Positions 25,299 through 33,099 of a stretch of DNA of 42,701 nt are shown piece after piece; positions within the stretch are counted from its first letter, which is position 1, and every line of letters starts with the position of its first letter. Source of the DNA: JAJPKK01 sp035311445 (GTDB taxonomy: Bacteria > Pseudomonadota > Alphaproteobacteria > Rhizobiales > Xanthobacteraceae); contig DATGCX010000009.1 in assembly GCA_035311445.1 (NCBI GenBank), positions 1-42,701 on the forward strand. The letters run 5' to 3'. Under the pieces are notes generated by a model that did not search any database, was not told where the DNA came from, and saw nothing but the letters and a program-made list of their open reading frames with translations. Made by a program: the position numbers and the translations under genes.

Positions 25299-25425
25299 GT
25301 AGCCCGGATTGAGCGCAGCGAAATCCGGGGACAGCCTGTCACGTCATCGATGGTCAGAGAAAAATTTGCAAGGAAACATTGTTGCAAGTCTGATCCCGGA
25401 TTTCGCTGCGCTCAATCCGGGCTAC
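25299..25425. repeat. 31-bp perfect inverted repeat element, copy 1
   Basis: The left arm (25299-25329, beginning GTAGCCCGGATTGAGCGCAG) and right arm (25395-25425) are exact reverse complements over 31 bases. The 65-base loop contains a segment with catcgatggtcagagaaaaa that recurs in copy 2 at 28554-28759. The element lies between the MFS and dehydrogenase genes. It is non-coding and probably a mobile-derived intergenic repeat. Confidence 0.92.
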
Positions 25426-25471
25426 GGACGCTGTCGTCTGTCATCCGTCATCTGACATCTGTCATCCGACA

Positions 25472-26734
25472 TCACTCCACCTTTATCACCAGTTTGAGCG
25501 AAAACGCGAGCACGGCGGCGGCCAAAAGGATGCCGGACATGGCGAGAAGCCCCGCTTCGAACGAACCGGTGTAATCCTTCAGCCATCCCATCAGATACGG
25601 TCCGGCAAAGCCCCCGATGGTGCCGATGGAGTTGATGAAGGCCAGACCCGCGGCAGCGCCAACGCCGCTCAGGAACCGGGTCGGTATCGGCCAGAAGATC
25701 GCGCGCGCCGAGGTGATGCCGATCAGCGCCACAGTCATCGCCGTCAGTCCCAAGAGCAGATTGCCGGTCGTCACCGAGGCGGCGAGACCGATCATTCCGA
25801 TCGCAAGGGCGATCGTGAGATTGCCGATCTTCTTGCCGGTGCGGTCGACGTGCCAGGACCACCACAGCATGGCGATCGAAGCGAAGACGTAGGGGACAGC
25901 CGAAAGGAAACTCGACGCGAGGTTCGTCAGCCCGAACCCCTTGATGATTTGCGGCAGGAAAACACCGATTCCATAGGAGCCCAGCGTGAACCCGAACTGA
26001 ATCACGGCCAGCATCACGACCCGGACATCGCCGAGCGCCGACAGCAGGCTCGACTTAGGCCGCTCGCGATGCTCCGCGGCGAGCATTTCGTTCAGTATCC
26101 GCCGCTCCTTGTCATCGAGCCACGGCGCGGTCTCGGGCCGATCGGCGAGCACGTACAGCGTCACGAACCCGAGAATAACGGCCGGCAGACCCTCGACGAT
26201 GAAAAGCCATTTCCATCCCTCCAGGCCGAACACACCGTTCATCTCGAGCAGCAATCCCGAAATCGGCCCTCCGATCACGGAGGACAGCGGGATCGCGACC
26301 AGGAACCACGCGAGCATGCGGGTGCGGTACTGGGTCGGAAACCAGGCCGCAAAATAATAGGCAACGCCCGGGAAGAATCCGGCTTCGGCCACGCCCAGCG
26401 CAAACCGAGCCACGTAATAGGAATTGGCGTCATAGACCCAGGCTGTCGCGACCGACACCACGCCCCACGTGATCATGATCCGTGCAATCCATCGCCGCGC
26501 TCCGACGCGGTACAGCACCAGGTTCGACGGAATCTCGAAGATCGTATAGCTGAGGAAGAAAATTCCGGCGCCAAAGCCGTATTGGGTCGCCGTGAGTCCC
26601 AGATCCTTGTTCATTGTCAGTGACGCGACCCCGATATTGGTGCGGTCGAGATAGTTGACAACGTAGGCAAGCGTCAGGAGCGGCACCACCCGCCAGGCTA
26701 TCTTCTTGAGTACCGCTTCCTGCTGCGGATCCAT
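25472..26734 (-). CDS. MFS transporter of the anion:cation symporter (ACS) type
   Basis: 420 residues from the ATG at 26734 (MDPQQEAVLKKIAWRVVPLL); the frame extends to 26860 but only the shorter protein looks like the family. About twelve helices are seen. ACS marks are YVVNYLDRTNIGVASL (helix 1, about 23-38), GFGAGIFFLSYTIFEIPSNLVLYRVGARRWIARIM (helix 2 and loop), and RFALGVAEAGFFPGVAYYFAAWFP (helix 4-5). The family takes up organic anions such as tartrate, 4-hydroxyphenylacetate, phthalate or hexuronates. Position next to the 2-hydroxy-acid dehydrogenase suggests import of a hydroxy acid (inference). GGGGAA lies about 7 bases upstream of the ATG. Confidence 0.88.
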   Translation of the reverse strand: MDPQQEAVLKKIAWRVVPLLTLAYVVNYLDRTNIGVASLTMNKDLGLTATQYGFGAGIFFLSYTIFEIPSNLVLYRVGARRWIARIMITWGVVSVATAWVYDANSYYVARFALGVAEAGFFPGVAYYFAAWFPTQYRTRMLAWFLVAIPLSSVIGGPISGLLLEMNGVFGLEGWKWLFIVEGLPAVILGFVTLYVLADRPETAPWLDDKERRILNEMLAAEHRERPKSSLLSALGDVRVVMLAVIQFGFTLGSYGIGVFLPQIIKGFGLTNLASSFLSAVPYVFASIAMLWWSWHVDRTGKKIGNLTIALAIGMIGLAASVTTGNLLLGLTAMTVALIGITSARAIFWPIPTRFLSGVGAAAGLAFINSIGTIGGFAGPYLMGWLKDYTGSFEAGLLAMSGILLAAAVLAFSLKLVIKVE

Positions 26735-26865
26735 CGGACGTTCCCCAAAAAATGTTGCTCTCAAGCGCTTCGTTTTTGATCGATCGGAATCGGATATGAC
26801 CTGGGAAAGCGGGCCGACACAAGCAACGGCGCACGTGCTGCCGTGGGCGCGTCGTCGCACCCGAC

Positions 26866-27513
26866 TTACGTATCGCTGCGTCGTTTGCCCCCGCCCGCGC
26901 GCGGCAGCGCAGTGACCTGCATCGACAATACCGCGTCGATCAGTTCGGTCTGCGTAAGCCGGCCATACATCAAGGGCTTGAGCCGATTGTCCATGCGCAG
27001 CAAGGCGAAGCCGTAGGCGCTCGACATCAAGACAATAGCCGTCGCTTTGATGGCGCGGTCGTCGGGGCGGTCGAGGGTCGCCGCCACAAGGCCCTCGAAT
27101 ACTTCATAGCATGCGTTAGCAGCCTTGATCAGCTCCGGGTCGGGCGGGCCCGCGACGCCGCTCAAGAGATCCGACGCAAGCATCAGTCGGAACAGTTGTG
27201 GGCGCTCCGCCGCGAAGGCCAAATAGCCACGGCCGGCCGCGGCGAGCCGCGCCTGCGGGGTCTTTCCGCTCGCGTTGCGGTGAATCGCGGTCAGCTCGTA
27301 AAATCCCGAGGCGGCGATCGCTGCGAGCAGCGCGCGCCGATCAGCAAAATGCCGGTAAGGCGCAGCACGCGACACGCCGAGCGATGCGGCAAGCTCGCGC
27401 AACGAGAGATTTTCATAGCCGCTGCGCTCGATGTCCACTGCCGCGGCCTTGACCAGAGCGGCACGCAGGTCGCCGTGATGATAGGTCGCGTGGTCGGCCG
27501 ATGCCCTGGACAT
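26866..27513 (-). CDS. TetR/AcrR family transcriptional regulator
   Basis: 215 residues from the ATG at 27513. A GTG at 27531 is in frame but lies inside the palindromic promoter, so it is less likely. The N-terminal helix-turn-helix (about 12-58) is clear: LRAALVKAAAVDIERSGYENLSLRELAASLGVSRAAPYRHFADRRALLAAI, with recognition helix SRAAPYRHF. The C-terminal ligand domain has a WHG-type TetR pattern (TPQARLAAAGRGYLAFAAERPQLFRLML) and ends in a basic tail. It is divergent from the alpha/beta hydrolase gene over a 47-bp palindrome that holds both promoters, so it very likely represses both itself and the hydrolase. Confidence 0.9.
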   Translation of the reverse strand: MSRASADHATYHHGDLRAALVKAAAVDIERSGYENLSLRELAASLGVSRAAPYRHFADRRALLAAIAASGFYELTAIHRNASGKTPQARLAAAGRGYLAFAAERPQLFRLMLASDLLSGVAGPPDPELIKAANACYEVFEGLVAATLDRPDDRAIKATAIVLMSSAYGFALLRMDNRLKPLMYGRLTQTELIDAVLSMQVTALPRAGGGKRRSDT

Positions 27514-27521
27514 GAAAATCC

Positions 27522-27568
27522 ATGTTGACACAGCTTACATTGGGCCGCAATGTGAGCGATGTCAACAT
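27522..27568. promoter_or_regulatory. 47-bp palindrome with two overlapping opposed promoters (TetR operator)
   Basis: The outer arms ATGTTGACA (27522-27530) and TGTCAACAT (27560-27568) and inner arms ACATTG (27537-27542) and CAATGT (27548-27553) are symmetric about 27545. The symmetry places TTGACA-N17-CAATGT on both strands: plus -35 at 27525-27530 with -10 at 27548-27553, and minus -35 at 27560-27565 with -10 at 27537-27542. The tetR ATG (27513) and hydrolase ATG (27583) lie at suitable distances. Confidence 0.7.
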
Positions 27569-27582
27569 CTAAGAGGAAACCC

Positions 27583-28557
27583 ATGAACATTGCATTCGCA
27601 GCGCTGGGAATGTTGATGCTGGCCGCCACACCGGCTCTTTCGACTGGGTTCGAACGCGTCATGGTGCCCGATCGTGGCGGCCCGCCGCTTGAAGCCGGGA
27701 TCTGGTATCCAAGCACGGCGCCCGCCACTTCTCAGCCACTCGGACTCTATCGGCAGACCGTAACGGTGGGCGGCGCATTCGTCGGGCGCGACTTGCCCTT
27801 GATCGTCATGTCCCACGGCGCCGGCGGATCGTTTGAGGGCCACTATGACACCGCGCTGGCGCTCGCAGAAGCCGGCTTCGTGGTGGCGGCCGTCACCCAT
27901 ACGGGCGACAATTACCGGGACCAGAGCCAGTTCGGTCATTTCGACAGCCGACCGCCTCATATCAAGGCGCTGATAGATTATATGCTGGCATCGTGGCCGC
28001 ACCACGCCGCCCTCGATGCATCGCGCATCGGTGCCTTTGGGTTTTCGGCTGGCGGCTTCACCACCCTGGTGTTGATCGGCGGGATGCCCGACATGACCCT
28101 CACCGGCCCCTATTGTGCCGCGCATCCGGACGAATGGGGGTGCCGGAGGGTCAGGGAGCGAAAAATCGACAGGTCGGCGCCGGTGCCCGCGGCCAAATGG
28201 GTTCATGATCCGCGCATCGCCGCCGCGGTAATCGCGGCGCCCGCGGCCGGCTACGCCTTCTTGCCCAATGGGGTTGCCGACATCAAAGTGCCGATCCAGC
28301 TTTGGCGCGGCGACAGCGATGAAATCGTCCCGCATCCCAACTACGCCCAAGCGGTCTATGACCGGCTACCAACGAAGCCCGAATACCACGTGGTGCCGAA
28401 CGCCGGTCACTTCGCTTTCCTTGCGCCATGCACGCCGGCTTTCGCGAACGTCGCGCCAGATGCCTGTCGCGACCCGGCGGGATTCGATCGCGCTGCGTTC
28501 CATCGCGAATTCAATTCCGCCGTAGTGGCTTTCTTCAAGGCGAAGCTGCATCCGTAG
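27583..28557 (+). CDS. Exported alpha/beta hydrolase (dienelactone hydrolase-like)
   Basis: 324 residues from the ATG at 27583, with AGAGG about 6 bases upstream; an ATG at 27559 would lie within the promoter. Residues 1 to about 22 are a signal peptide (AFAALGMLMLAATPALS). The hydrolase fold is complete: oxyanion region IVMSHGAGGSFEGH (about 75-88), nucleophile Ser in GAFGFSAGGF (about 151-160), acid in GDSDEIVPH, and catalytic His in VPNAGHFAFL. Several Cys in the cap (YCAAHPDEWGC, LAPC, APDAC) could form disulphides. Substrate unknown. Regulated by the divergent TetR protein. Its stop codon TAG lies inside the inverted repeat starting at 28554. A remnant of a paralogue's 3' part is at 34352-34399. 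Confidence 0.88.
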   Translation: MNIAFAALGMLMLAATPALSTGFERVMVPDRGGPPLEAGIWYPSTAPATSQPLGLYRQTVTVGGAFVGRDLPLIVMSHGAGGSFEGHYDTALALAEAGFVVAAVTHTGDNYRDQSQFGHFDSRPPHIKALIDYMLASWPHHAALDASRIGAFGFSAGGFTTLVLIGGMPDMTLTGPYCAAHPDEWGCRRVRERKIDRSAPVPAAKWVHDPRIAAAVIAAPAAGYAFLPNGVADIKVPIQLWRGDSDEIVPHPNYAQAVYDRLPTKPEYHVVPNAGHFAFLAPCTPAFANVAPDACRDPAGFDRAAFHREFNSAVVAFFKAKLHP

Positions 28558-28759
28558 CCCGGATTGAGCGTAGCGACAATCCGGGAGCGGCCGAGCAACT
28601 CGACGAGCGAATGGACAAGCGGCACAGCTGTCCCCAGATCGCGCTTCGCAGCGAAATCCGGGGAGAGCCTGTCACCTCATCGATGGTCAGAGAAAAATCA
28701 GTAAGGAACATTATTGCAAGTCTGATCCCGGATTTCGCTGCGCGCTCAATCCGGGCCAC
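28554..28759. repeat. Inverted repeat element, copy 2 (longer composite)
   Basis: It begins at GTAGCCCGGATTGAGCG (28554), where the TAG is the stop codon of the hydrolase gene, and ends with a right arm at 28727-28759. Its right half (about 28645-28759) matches copy 1 (25299-25425) including the loop. An additional 28554-28618 segment is shared, inverted, with 34397-34460. It ends 4 bases before the stop of the convergent HdeD gene. Confidence 0.85.
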
Positions 28760-28762
28760 GGG

Positions 28763-29326
28763 CTATCTCGCCGTGGCAGCCGGCTGCCAGGCATAGGTCA
28801 GCCATCCGATGCCATGCGACAGCAGATCGACGCCCAACAGGAATCCGAGCACCCATAGTCCGGTTGCCGGAAATCCTGTCAGGATGATGAGGCCCGCCAA
28901 GACGCCGAACACCCCGGACGCCAGCATGATCCAGCCGAACTGCTGCCAGTGGCTGACGCCGGTCAGGATGCGGACGAGCCCGGAGATCAGAAACAGCAGA
29001 CCGAGAACATAGGTCAGGATCAGCGCGCTGGTCACCGGCTGGCTCACCAGCACGATGCCGAATGCAACGTAGAGAACGCCGAGAACCAATTGCCACCCGA
29101 ACCCTCCCCAACCCTTGGTCCAGAAAACGTGAAAGATTTCGAAGGCGCCAGCAATAATGGCCATCCAGCCAATAAACATGGCGCTGATCACGGTGAAGAA
29201 CACGACGTCCCCCAGCACCAGGAAGCCCGCGATGATCATGACGACCCCGAGCAGGATGCACACCCATAACGGAGGCGCCGGCAGGCCGCTGAGACGCATC
29301 GCGGAACTATTGTCATAGGCGGTCAT
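28763..29326 (-). CDS. HdeD family acid-resistance membrane protein, second copy
   Basis: 187 residues from the ATG at 29326, with GAGGAGG 6 bases upstream. Six hydrophobic helices are visible, starting with PLWVCILLGVVMIIAGFLVLGDVVFF and ending LWVLGFLLGVDLLSHGIGWL. The repeated helical hairpin pattern and the internal VLVSQPVTSALILTYVLGLLFLISG are DUF308/HdeD-like and parallel the protein at 2221-2799. Role: inner membrane, linked to acid or envelope stress in enterobacteria; mechanism not settled. It probably forms its own unit, convergent with the hydrolase. Confidence 0.87.
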   Translation of the reverse strand: MTAYDNSSAMRLSGLPAPPLWVCILLGVVMIIAGFLVLGDVVFFTVISAMFIGWMAIIAGAFEIFHVFWTKGWGGFGWQLVLGVLYVAFGIVLVSQPVTSALILTYVLGLLFLISGLVRILTGVSHWQQFGWIMLASGVFGVLAGLIILTGFPATGLWVLGFLLGVDLLSHGIGWLTYAWQPAATAR

Positions 29327-29437
29327 ATCAATCCTCCTCAAAATCGAAAGCAGTCGAGGCCATCGCGGAATCTCTTGAGGTGGCGGGCTCCCAGCCAGCC
29401 TATCCTTTGCAAGCGCGAGCTGGCGCCATACCCGCGA

Positions 29438-29683
29438 TTACCAGCGCCATCCGCAGCGGCGACGGCCGCGATCCCACCAACAGAACCAGCGTCGCCGGCG
29501 ACGCCAAGGACGACGCGGCGGAGGAGGCGGCCGGCGTGGCGGGCGGCGGCGCGAGGAGCGGGGGCCGAGATCGTCCGCCTGGGCGAGATCCTTCTGAAGA
29601 GCGGGCGGCAGCGCCTCTGCCATGCATGGCAGCAGGCTCGCGCCTAAGCCTGCTGCCACAACGCCACCGAGAATACCCCGCAA
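29438..29683 (-). CDS. Small exported Arg/Trp-rich protein (start uncertain)
   Basis: 81 codons if started at the TTG at 29683. The frame shows a plausible signal peptide (LRGILGGVVAAGLGASLLPCMAEA), then LPPALQKDLAQADDLGP. A very basic, Pro- and Arg-rich tail follows, with Trp/Cys (RRWFCWWDRGRRRCGWRW). Such short exported proteins with Cys/Trp/Arg C-termini are common in bradyrhizobia; I know no function. No clear ribosome site supports the start. A competing frame on the same strand beginning GTG-CCG at 29699 has a better site (GAGGA) but no signal peptide. It lies downstream of the similar 29796-30068 gene on the same strand. Confidence 0.45.
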   Translation of the reverse strand: MRGILGGVVAAGLGASLLPCMAEALPPALQKDLAQADDLGPRSSRRRPPRRPPPPPRRPWRRRRRWFCWWDRGRRRCGWRW

Positions 29684-29795
29684 TGCGCTTCGGCGGCACG
29701 CTCGAGATCCTCGCGCGTTACACGTTACATATGCAACATCGTGGGAGACGGTCGCAGTGCTGACGCCAATTAACTGTGCCGCCGGTCTTGCGGGA

Positions 29796-30068
29796 TCAAA
29801 AACGGCCGCGACTGCCCCAACGCCAATGACCTCCGCGGCTGCCCCAGCGCCAATGGCCGGCGGCGCCGAAAACCCCGCGGCTGCCCCAACGCCAATGCGC
29901 GCCGCGGCCGCCCCAGCGGCCACGGCCCCACTGGACCTGCGTGGCATAATCAGTCGTCGCCGCGTTGCCAATAACGGAGCCATTGGCGGGCAAGGCGGAC
30001 GCACCGAATGTCCCGGCGAGCCCGATGCCCGCCGTCACCAAACTTGCCAACAAGATCGTTCGCATCAT
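29796..30068 (-). CDS. Small exported HWRWGSRG-repeat protein
   Basis: 90 residues from the ATG at 30068 (a second ATG follows at once), with GGAG 5 bases upstream. A signal peptide (about 1-26, ILLASLVTAGIGLAGTFGASA) is followed by LPANGSVIGNAATTDYATQVQ. A C-terminal repeat region of Trp, Arg and Gly then contains HWRWGSRG three times (around residues 58-88). Trp- and Arg-rich exported proteins of this kind are seen across Bradyrhizobiaceae without known function. Interaction with polysaccharide, nucleic acid or membrane surfaces is conceivable. It probably shares a transcript with the basic small protein downstream. Confidence 0.65.
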   Translation of the reverse strand: MMRTILLASLVTAGIGLAGTFGASALPANGSVIGNAATTDYATQVQWGRGRWGGRGAHWRWGSRGVFGAAGHWRWGSRGGHWRWGSRGRF

Positions 30069-30723
30069 GATGTCTCCTGTGCTACCTGTGTCGATCAAAG
30101 TCATTGTTCGACCACCGTCGGCGCCCCCCACCCCCAGGCAAAACCGCCCACCCCACCGCAAACCCATTTGTCCCCTAACTCATGAAACGATTGTCCCCCT
30201 AACTCATGAAACGATCGTTGGTTCCTCATCTGACCGGCGAGACCAAACTGCGACGGCCCCCAGCTGCGACGCGAGTCATGGCGAATCGTCGTCGCGGCGA
30301 TGGGCGCGCTGACTGACAACCTCAAGCGCGAGCCTGGGTTCTCCCGTGGCCACGCCGAATTGGCAATGGCGAAAATAGGACCGGAGAGACCACGAAGTGC
30401 GCTTCTGATATGAGGAAGGACGCAAGCGAGCGCGGTAACAGAAATCGCGTGAACGCAATTGAGAACGCCACGGCCGTAACCGCTGACGCTGAGAGAGCGC
30501 CTTGTTGCACTCAGATGAATCAGGGGTTTCTGAGCGCAGATCGCTTCGATTTTCGTCCGCGCCGTCAAAAAGAAAGCGCAACACCCTCGCCGAACTATTC
30601 ATGGTCGGCGGCTGAACACCGCGCCGCCTTAGTCGTTGCGGCAAGTCGGGAGCTATCTGAGGTACACTGGCCGTGACCCCAGTTTATCGCGGGGACCACC
30701 CTGGGGTAAAGGGATCACGACAT
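30069..30723. other. Gene-poor stretch of about 650 bases
   Basis: It contains a 23/24-bp direct repeat (30168-30214, listed separately) and, at its right edge, an imperfect hairpin ACCCCAG/CTGGGGT (about 30675-30712) that could end the minus-strand SHOCT gene. Open frames on both strands are present, but none shows a ribosome site or a family I recognise. It may include remains of a decayed element. Confidence 0.45.
30168..30214. repeat. Two-copy 23/24-bp direct repeat
   Basis: The unit ttgtcccctaactcatgaaa plus cga occurs at 30168-30190 and again, with one extra C, at 30191-30214. It is adjacent to nothing coding on plus. Slippage product or remnant of an element end. Confidence 0.8.
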
Positions 30724-31110
30724 TTATTGCGAAACCAGCTTGGCGCGCAGTCGGGCGAACTCCTGATCGGTGATCGACCCCGATTTTTTGAGATGATCAA
30801 GCTTCTCAATTTCGTCGGCAACGCTGAAGCCGACCGCACGCCGCACCTCTTCACGAGCCTGTTGCGTCTGTTGGCTGTTTCGCTCTGCCATCCCCTTCGA
30901 TTGAGTGATCAGGTACGCGAATATTGCAAGATAGGGGAACACGATCAGGGCTATCAACCACACCGCCTTGCCCCAGCCGGATACGTCGTCACGCCGGAAC
31001 AGGTCGCCTATCACTGTGACGAGGAGCCAGAACCATAGGACGAACATGAACACGGCGAAGGCGTCGGTCAGGAAATTGCGGAAAGTGAAACCTTCCGAGA
31101 GGAAGAACAT
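30724..31110 (-). CDS. PLDc_N-SHOCT domain membrane protein
   Basis: 128 residues. AAGGAGAG lies about 6 bases before the ATG. Two membrane helices (about 14-36, TDAFAVFMFVLWFWLLVTVI, and 48-70, KAVWLIALIVFPYLAIFAYL) flank GDLFRRDDVSGWGK. This arrangement is the phospholipase-D N-terminal-type (PLDc_N) membrane module. A Gln/Glu linker follows, then a SHOCT motif at the C-terminus (ADEIEKLDHLKKSGSITDQEFARLRAKLV). SHOCT segments are short oligomerisation or targeting modules. Function unknown. Possibly part of the same stress-related group as the HdeD proteins. Confidence 0.85.
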   Translation of the reverse strand: MFFLSEGFTFRNFLTDAFAVFMFVLWFWLLVTVIGDLFRRDDVSGWGKAVWLIALIVFPYLAIFAYLITQSKGMAERNSQQTQQAREEVRRAVGFSVADEIEKLDHLKKSGSITDQEFARLRAKLVSQ

Positions 31111-31443
31111 CGCGATCTCTCCTTCTTTCTTTACCGGATGGATCCAGTGCGGGCGTCGCGCGCCGCTTGAGCATTTCTTGTCGCTTGCGATACGCTCCCG
31201 ATCCCAGCGGGAGTAACTCGGGTGCGTCGCGGTTGATTTGACAGCGGATGCATGCCTCCGCTCGGTGTGTCTGCGGTCTGGGGACGCGGGGGAAACTGAG
31301 CCGCACGAGAGTTCGGCGCGTAGCTTCGATGTGCGCAGTCCGCGCCTCCAGCTTCTCCATGCGATGGATCTCCCTGTTCACCCGTTTTCAAGGCGGCGGC
31401 GAATACCTGCTTGCGCTGTAGGGGATGCTCGCGGCATGCCGAA
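31111..31443. other. Non-coding spacer of about 330 bases
   Basis: No gene recognised. A small perfect hairpin, CTCCCG (31195-31200) and CGGGAG (31208-31213), is present. The left edge should hold the SHOCT gene promoter, and the right edge the end of the glutaminase-MFS operon. Confidence 0.45.
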
Positions 31444-33099
31444 TCACGCCGATCGCCCGCGCTCGCCCATGCGCGGTTCCTCGCTCGGAATTTCGCCGGG
31501 CCGGTACCCCGGCAGCCGCCCCGCCGGAATGATCGACAGAAAGGCCAAACCCGCCATGATCAAGAGACCGATCTTCAAGGCGCGCAGACGCGCCTCGGTA
31601 TTGACGCGCACCGCCTCCGCCACCTGCGCCGGAGTTGCAGTGGTGTCGGCAAGTACGGTTTGCAGCCGCTCATTGCTGATGAAGTTGATGTTGTCGAGAT
31701 CGACTTGCGCCTGAATCTCGGGTGTGAGCTTCGGGCTCGCGGCGATGGTGGTCAGCGCGATCATGCTCAACAGCCCGACAAGGAGCGCACCCGCTACGGC
31801 CGTTCCGACAGCGGAAGCGAGGTTGTTGGTGGTGCCGCGCAGCGATCCGACATCGCCGGCGAGTTCCCTGGGCGAGGCAGTAACCAGCACGTTGAACAGT
31901 AGCGTGACGAGCGCGCCTTGACCGATGCCAAACAGAATCAGCCCAAACAGCACCGGCACCTCAGCCCAGTCGTTGCGCATGACGAAGGCGAGCCACAACA
32001 GCGCGACCGTGCAAAGGGTGAAGGCGAACCGCCCGATCTGCCGCGGCGTCATCCTGTCGTAGAGGCGGACGATTAGCATCGCGGCAAAAAAAACCGTGAG
32101 ATTGAACGGCATCATGGCGATGGCAGTGGCGATCGGGCTTCGGCCCTGCACGATCTGAATATAAAGCGGGACGGAGAAGTTGAGGGCGGCCTCCAGCGCG
32201 ACGACGGAGAACATCGCATACACGGCCGCCCGCTCCTCGGGGGAATCGATCACCTGGAGCGCGAGAAGAGGAGTCTTGCCCGCCTCCTGGCGCTTGTGCG
32301 TCCACATCAGGAAGGCCTGGCCGAGCACGATACCTACCACGATCAGGATTGGCGCGGGAGACAGGCCGAGAAGGCTGAATGGCGCGTTCGGGGTGGCCAG
32401 CACGAGTCCCCATCGGTTCAGATTGTTGAAGCCGAAGCTGATGCCGATGATAGCTGTTGCCGCGAGAACGACGCCGATGCCGTCGATTGTGACATCTGGG
32501 CGTCCCGCGTCCCGCCTGAGACGAAAGCTCAACAGGAAAACGATGGCGGATACCGCGATCAGAATACCGAACACCGGCCGCCAGCCGATATACGTGCCGA
32601 GGACCCCACCAATGATGAAGGCCAGCACGCCGGCGGCTGCACGCGCGGAGCCCAGGGCACCCAAGGCTGTCGCCTGCTGCCCTCCTTTGTAGTTTTCGGC
32701 GATCAGCGCAACCAGAGCCGGCACGATCACAGCGCCAGCCGCACCGCATAGCGCCTGGGCGAGGATCATAGTTGCCGCATTGGGGCTGAATGTCATCAGA
32801 ATCTGCGAGATGCAGAACAGAACGACCGCGGCGCGGAACACCCGCAATGCGCCATAACGCTGACAGAGCTTGGCTCCGAGCATAACGAGGCCGGCGACCA
32901 GCATCGAATAGGCCACGATTCCGGTTGCGACGGTTGTCGGTGGAACACCGAAGCTCTTGACCATCCCTCCCATCGCAACCGGCAGCGACGCAACATTGAA
33001 GGACATAATCATCTGGCCGAGCGCAATCGCGACCATGGGAATCCACGATGCCCGCTCTTCCTGGTGGATGCCGCTAACCGAGATTGTCTGTGTTGCCAT
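31444..33099 (-). CDS. DHA2/EmrB-QacA-type MFS transporter
   Basis: 551 residues, an inner-membrane protein with about fourteen helices. The first helix MVAIALGQMIMSFNVASLPVAMGGM and VAYSMLVAGLVMLGAKLCQRYGALRVFRAAVVLF (motif A position) are typical. So are ALCGAAGAVIVPALVALIAENYKGGQQATALGALGSARAAAGVLAFIIGGVLG (motif C-like) and the loop before the last helix. The family mostly exports drugs, dyes or metabolites by proton antiport. It overlaps the end of the glutaminase gene by 26 bases, so translation is probably coupled. The pairing with glutaminase is unusual and suggests a substrate related to amino acids or nitrogen, or simply pH defence (inference). Confidence 0.88.
   Translation of the reverse strand: MATQTISVSGIHQEERASWIPMVAIALGQMIMSFNVASLPVAMGGMVKSFGVPPTTVATGIVAYSMLVAGLVMLGAKLCQRYGALRVFRAAVVLFCISQILMTFSPNAATMILAQALCGAAGAVIVPALVALIAENYKGGQQATALGALGSARAAAGVLAFIIGGVLGTYIGWRPVFGILIAVSAIVFLLSFRLRRDAGRPDVTIDGIGVVLAATAIIGISFGFNNLNRWGLVLATPNAPFSLLGLSPAPILIVVGIVLGQAFLMWTHKRQEAGKTPLLALQVIDSPEERAAVYAMFSVVALEAALNFSVPLYIQIVQGRSPIATAIAMMPFNLTVFFAAMLIVRLYDRMTPRQIGRFAFTLCTVALLWLAFVMRNDWAEVPVLFGLILFGIGQGALVTLLFNVLVTASPRELAGDVGSLRGTTNNLASAVGTAVAGALLVGLLSMIALTTIAASPKLTPEIQAQVDLDNINFISNERLQTVLADTTATPAQVAEAVRVNTEARLRALKIGLLIMAGLAFLSIIPAGRLPGYRPGEIPSEEPRMGERGRSA

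Noticed and set aside
24479..25312. Open frame of 277 codons on plus
   Set aside because: Antisense to the FMN dehydrogenase, whose catalytic residues are intact.
30101..30644. Minus-strand frames in the spacer before the SHOCT gene, considered as a transposase remnant
   Set aside because: No transposase motif or terminal inverted repeat could be identified; left as unassigned spacer.
31961..33046. Open frame of 361 codons on minus within the DHA2 gene
   Set aside because: Same-strand shadow in another frame; Arg-rich and without membrane helices.
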